Origin: a virus
Strand: one strand, 5' to 3'
IMG/VR virus record: IMGVR_UViG_3300021168_000056
Coordinates: 1 to 39,892 of that record
Length of the DNA stretch: 39,892 bases
Positions 37,276-39,892 of this stretch are shown here, in pieces. A model generated the notes under the pieces. That model searched no databases. It had not been told where the DNA came from and saw only the letters and a program-made list of their open reading frames with translations. Both the position numbers and the translations under genes were made by a program. Position 1 is the stretch's first letter, and each line of letters opens with the position of its first letter.

Positions 37276-37446
37276 ATGAAGCATCATTTGTCTCATGAAG
37301 AAGAAGAAAAAGGTGGAAAACATTCACATCACCATGAAAAAAAATCTCCAGCCCATAAGAAATCTCCCCTAAAAGACCACCATAAAATGGCTCTAAAAGC
37401 AAAAATTGCTGAGCATGCTCATAAGCATCACCATAAGTCAAAGTAA
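37276..37446 (+). CDS. His/Lys-rich small protein
   Basis: A 56-aa protein; I place the start at ATG 37276 (GAGG 5 nt upstream) because the longer frame from 37204 begins inside the operator. It contains clusters of His (His-Ser-His-His-His-Glu, His-Ala-His-Lys-His-His-His) and Lys, possibly metal- or DNA-binding. It precedes a coupled small gene. Unknown family. Confidence 0.6.
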   Translation: MKHHLSHEEEEKGGKHSHHHEKKSPAHKKSPLKDHHKMALKAKIAEHAHKHHHKSK

Positions 37447-37580
37447 TGGGATTTGTAGAATATGTTGCTTACATTTGTGCGATGGGATGTATAAAGTTAG
37501 CTATTTTTTTTAAAGAGTGTAGCGATTTTTTTGTAGAATGTGGTGACTATCTTTATGATAAATATAATCCACAAAAATAA
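37446..37580 (+). CDS. 44-aa aromatic/Cys small protein
   Basis: ATG at 37446 overlaps the previous stop by one base. The peptide has a hydrophobic Tyr/Phe/Val/Ile first half and four Cys (Ile-Cys-Ala-Met-Gly-Cys and two more), a weak membrane-hairpin or zinc candidate. Unknown function. Confidence 0.5.
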   Translation: MGFVEYVAYICAMGCIKLAIFFKECSDFFVECGDYLYDKYNPQK

Positions 37581-37594
37581 ACTGGGAGGTTTAT

Positions 37595-38332
37595 ATGTGT
37601 TGCGAAGAAAGTGAAAGAAAATGTTGCTGCTGTTTTGGTGCTCAGGGTCCTCAAGGAGTTCCCGGCGCTCAGGGTCAACAAGGTATTCAAGGTGTTCCAG
37701 GGAAAGATGGACCACAAGGTCCTAATGGACCTGCGGGTTTGCAAGGAATTCCAGGAAGAAATGGTGATCAAGGCCCAATAGGTCTTCAAGGACCTCAAGG
37801 CTTGATAGGCCCACAAGGAGTTCAAGGAATTCAAGGTTTATCTGGTAAAGATTGTGATTGTGAAAGTGTGGCTCAATATTTAAGTATATATAGTCTTACA
37901 GATCAAGTTGTTCTATCATTAGCGTCTCCATTTTTAAATTTAGTAAACTCAGCATCTCTTGGTTTTGATATTTCTGCAGCTCCCGTATCAGGAGAAGTAA
38001 AAATTTTGAATCACGGAATCTACTCTATAAATTGGGGATTTGATGGAAAACTACAACCTCCTTATCCTTTTCCAATTCCAGCATGGGCTCTTGGGATATA
38101 TAAAAATGGCGTTTTGTTGCCAGGAACAACCTCTGGATCTTTTTCAATTACTCCAGATGATATTTGTGTTCATGATTCTGCTGATGCTATTGTAGAACTT
38201 AAGGTTGGGGATATTATAAAAATTGTTAATTTATCTACTATGACAATTTTGGGTGTAGCAAATCCAGTAGGAACTCTATTTCCAATAGCAAGCGCAAGAT
38301 TAAACGTTAGTTTAATAAAAAAACTTCCTTAA
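37595..38332 (+). CDS. Collagen-like fibre/decoration protein with C1q/BclA-like head
   Basis: A 245-aa protein with GGGAGG before ATG. The N-terminus is Cys-rich (Met-Cys-Cys-Glu-Glu-Ser...Lys-Cys-Cys-Cys-Cys-Phe). Residues 15-86 are 24 uninterrupted Gly-X-Y triplets with Gln, Pro and Val at X/Y. Cys-Asp-Cys follows, then a strand-rich C-terminal domain (about 95-245) with Gly-Asp-Ile-Ile-Lys-Ile-Val-Asn and a Leu-Asn-Val-Ser-Leu-Ile end, similar to C1q/TNF-like trimer heads. It should form a trimeric stalk with a globular tip. It lies between terL and portal, 15 nt before the portal GTG, an unusual place for a fibre. Confidence 0.82.
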   Translation: MCCEESERKCCCCFGAQGPQGVPGAQGQQGIQGVPGKDGPQGPNGPAGLQGIPGRNGDQGPIGLQGPQGLIGPQGVQGIQGLSGKDCDCESVAQYLSIYSLTDQVVLSLASPFLNLVNSASLGFDISAAPVSGEVKILNHGIYSINWGFDGKLQPPYPFPIPAWALGIYKNGVLLPGTTSGSFSITPDDICVHDSADAIVELKVGDIIKIVNLSTMTILGVANPVGTLFPIASARLNVSLIKKLP

Positions 38333-38347
38333 AACATTGGGTAATCA

Positions 38348-39892
38348 GTGTCATTTTACTATCCACCATGGAATAACGCTCTAGAGCCATCTCAAGGAAA
38401 TGTGAGACAATGGCTTGATAATCTGTATAGTAAGTTCCAGCCGATCGAGCAATCGCGATGGAATCAATCTAACATAGATACCTTGTTTTATGCTGGTTCA
38501 CAAACATTTGTAAATAGATATTTTAATTTCTCCCCATCCACATCATATCAACAATATTATTTTAATCTCATTCAGCAACCTGTAAACATGGTCACAGGTT
38601 ATGAAAGACAGCATAGAAAAAACTTTAGCTATGTCCCTTCAGAAGGTGCTGATCCTAAAACTACGGACCAATATACAAAATTAATTACACATGTAGCGAA
38701 TGCAGGATGTATTCACGAACAAAAGTCAAAAGCAAAAGAACTGGCAGCTATATCAGGAATGGTTTTAGTTCAACCTTATTTAGATTTTAATGGTGATGAT
38801 CAAGCTCAAGGTGAACTTAAAATAAAGATTTGGGAGTATAACTCATTTTTAGTAGATCCCTATTTTCGTTCCCCTGATATGTCAGATGCACAATTTGTTT
38901 GGTGTCAAGAATACATTAGTAAAAAGGAAGCTGAAAATAGATTTCCAGATAAACTAGAAGCTATTGCACCAATGGCAGGAACACCGCAAAGATATGGATC
39001 ATTCTATTTCCTCCCTGAAAATTACAATATGGCAAGAAATGATCTCATGGTCTTGTCATACGTATGGTATAAGTGGAAGCGTAAAAAGAAACGCCTATAT
39101 AGCCGCACTCGTAATCAATTCTTTGATTTTGCCGGAGGCGATGGACAACTTGAAAAGATTTTATACTCCATACCAGATATGGAAGAGGTCACTGTTGAGG
39201 TACCATGCTGGAAACTTGCTACCGTATTGAATGACCAGCTTATGTTTCAGGGTGATAATCCACTTGGATTTGATGGCTGCCCCTTTATCCCTTATTTTTG
39301 GAATTATGAGCCGCATATTAATTATTACGATTTACGTGTTCGCAGTCTTGTACGTACTATGCGAGATCCTCAGTTCTTATTTAACTACAAAGTAATCACA
39401 AATAATGACATTGCCGCAGCAACTATTAACGCTGGGTGGAAAAGAAAAGTAGGTGCCGTAGCTAATGAGGATAATTTAAAGAAATCTGGCCAAGGTTGGG
39501 ATGTCATCATCAATGAAGGTTACGAGTTATCAGACTGTGAGAAGATTATTCCTAGTGCAGTACCAGAATCTGATTTAGCGTTAGCTCAGCAGATGGCTGA
39601 TTTAATTTATAACACTTCTGGTATTAATTTAGAGAATTGGGCTGGTCAGTCTGATAAACAGATATCCGCACTAACTGCAATGATAAAGCAAGCTGCCAAT
39701 TTAATGGTGTTTCAGAAATATTTTGATCAATGGGATTTTTCCGATAAACTTTTAGGCGAAAGACTGCTACAAATATCTTTAAATAATTGGAATGCTGCAA
39801 AAGTAGGATTGCTTACTGGAGAAGATCCCACTCCACATTTTTATTCTAAAATATTTGCAAAGTTCCAGGTTTTAGTAGAAGAGTCAGAATTA
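38348..39892 (+). CDS. Portal protein, N-terminal part (continues at 1-750)
   Basis: A GTG start at 38348 follows an in-frame TAA at 38342, so no earlier start is possible. The visible 515 codons run out of the window in frame and rejoin at base 1. The sequence follows the P22 portal plan: Asn-x-x-x-Ile-x-x-Leu-Phe-Tyr-Ala-Gly near residue 40, Phe-Asn-Leu-Ile-Gln-Gln-Pro-Val-Asn-Met-Val-Thr-Gly-Tyr-Glu, Val-Asp-Pro-Tyr-Phe-Arg, and a Tyr-Asn-Thr-Ser-Gly-Ile-Asn block. It forms the ring that joins terminase, tail adaptor and capsid. Weak ribosome site (TTGGGTAA), so it may be translated by coupling to the collagen-like gene. Confidence 0.92.
   Translation, partial: MSFYYPPWNNALEPSQGNVRQWLDNLYSKFQPIEQSRWNQSNIDTLFYAGSQTFVNRYFNFSPSTSYQQYYFNLIQQPVNMVTGYERQHRKNFSYVPSEGADPKTTDQYTKLITHVANAGCIHEQKSKAKELAAISGMVLVQPYLDFNGDDQAQGELKIKIWEYNSFLVDPYFRSPDMSDAQFVWCQEYISKKEAENRFPDKLEAIAPMAGTPQRYGSFYFLPENYNMARNDLMVLSYVWYKWKRKKKRLYSRTRNQFFDFAGGDGQLEKILYSIPDMEEVTVEVPCWKLATVLNDQLMFQGDNPLGFDGCPFIPYFWNYEPHINYYDLRVRSLVRTMRDPQFLFNYKVITNNDIAAATINAGWKRKVGAVANEDNLKKSGQGWDVIINEGYELSDCEKIIPSAVPESDLALAQQMADLIYNTSGINLENWAGQSDKQISALTAMIKQAANLMVFQKYFDQWDFSDKLLGERLLQISLNNWNAAKVGLLTGEDPTPHFYSKIFAKFQVLVEESEL
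39755..39892. repeat. Overlap with the left end (circular assembly)
   Basis: Repeats bases 1-138 with two mismatches (39764 C for T, 39889 A for C). Inside the portal frame; marks the circle junction, not a new gene. Confidence 0.93.

Noticed and set aside
37595-38332. Collagen-like gene as contaminating eukaryotic DNA
   Set aside because: It is compact, intronless, has a bacterial ribosome site, matches the base composition of its neighbours and is tightly spaced with the portal gene.
1-39892. CRISPR arrays, insertion sequences, retron or DGR elements
   Set aside because: No regularly spaced identical repeats, transposase, reverse transcriptase or template/variable repeat pair is visible. 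The only regular repeats are the 23-bp iterons, which have no unique spacers.

Overview
The window is one complete, circularly permuted genome of an AT-rich tailed bacteriophage. Bases 39755-39892 repeat bases 1-138 with two mismatches, so the unit is about 39,754 bp and the cut lies inside the portal gene. The virion and packaging set (P22-type portal of about 718 aa, scaffold, P22/N4-gp56-like capsid protein, tail adaptor, large nozzle-like protein, Ala/Gly-rich ejection-type proteins, TerS and TerL) points to a short-tailed podovirus-like phage. The host cannot be read from the sequence. Sigma70-type promoters and Shine-Dalgarno sites suggest an ordinary bacterium. The very low G+C and a U-box/SP-RING E3-like protein make a eukaryote-associated or intracellular bacterium an attractive but unproven guess.

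Layout, following the circle. Packaging starts at 35.2 kb on the plus strand: TerS, TerL, two small genes, a collagen-like protein, then the portal, which runs through the end of the window into position 750. Small virion-region genes (0.76-1.9 kb), a tRNA-Leu-like element (about 1.0 kb) and the scaffold (2.5-3.2 kb) follow. Next comes a 2.8 kb accessory island (3.28-5.80 kb) between scaffold and capsid genes. It holds a minus-strand pair (E3-like protein and membrane protein), a zinc-ribbon micro-gene and a free-standing HNH endonuclease. The major capsid gene (6.0-7.2 kb) is split by a 183-nt group I intron whose P1, P3-P10 helices can be drawn by hand. From 7.2 to 18.75 kb are structural, tail and ejection genes. 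A short minus-strand cassette of three one-helix membrane proteins (18.75-19.44 kb, with a near-consensus promoter) precedes a seven-gene Gly/Ser/Thr-rich tail-fibre or receptor-binding module (19.6-24.3 kb).

The early genes lie on both sides of a control region at 29.55-29.82 kb. Leftward (29.5 to 24.3 kb) are small unknown proteins, an Erf-family annealing protein with a YqaJ-type exonuclease, a calcineurin-type phosphoesterase, an SPFH-tail-like membrane protein, a small HNH protein and an FtsK-gamma-like winged helix. Rightward (29.8-34.7 kb) are a Cro-like HTH protein, a replication initiator that carries its own 23-bp iterons and AT-rich region (a lambda-type origin inside the gene), an SSB-like protein, RusA, a run of micro-genes, two DUF551-like paralogues and a ParB-like protein behind a hairpin that masks its ribosome binding site.

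There is no recognisable integrase, CI-type repressor, DNA polymerase, primase or endolysin. The phage therefore probably uses host replication enzymes, recombines by Erf/exonuclease/RusA, packages with a P22-like terminase/portal motor, and lyses by genes that are not recognisable here. The items most worth following up are the compact capsid-gene intron beside an HNH gene, the E3-ligase-like moron, the iteron origin, and a set of 19-bp operator-like palindromes shared by the early control region and the end of terL.
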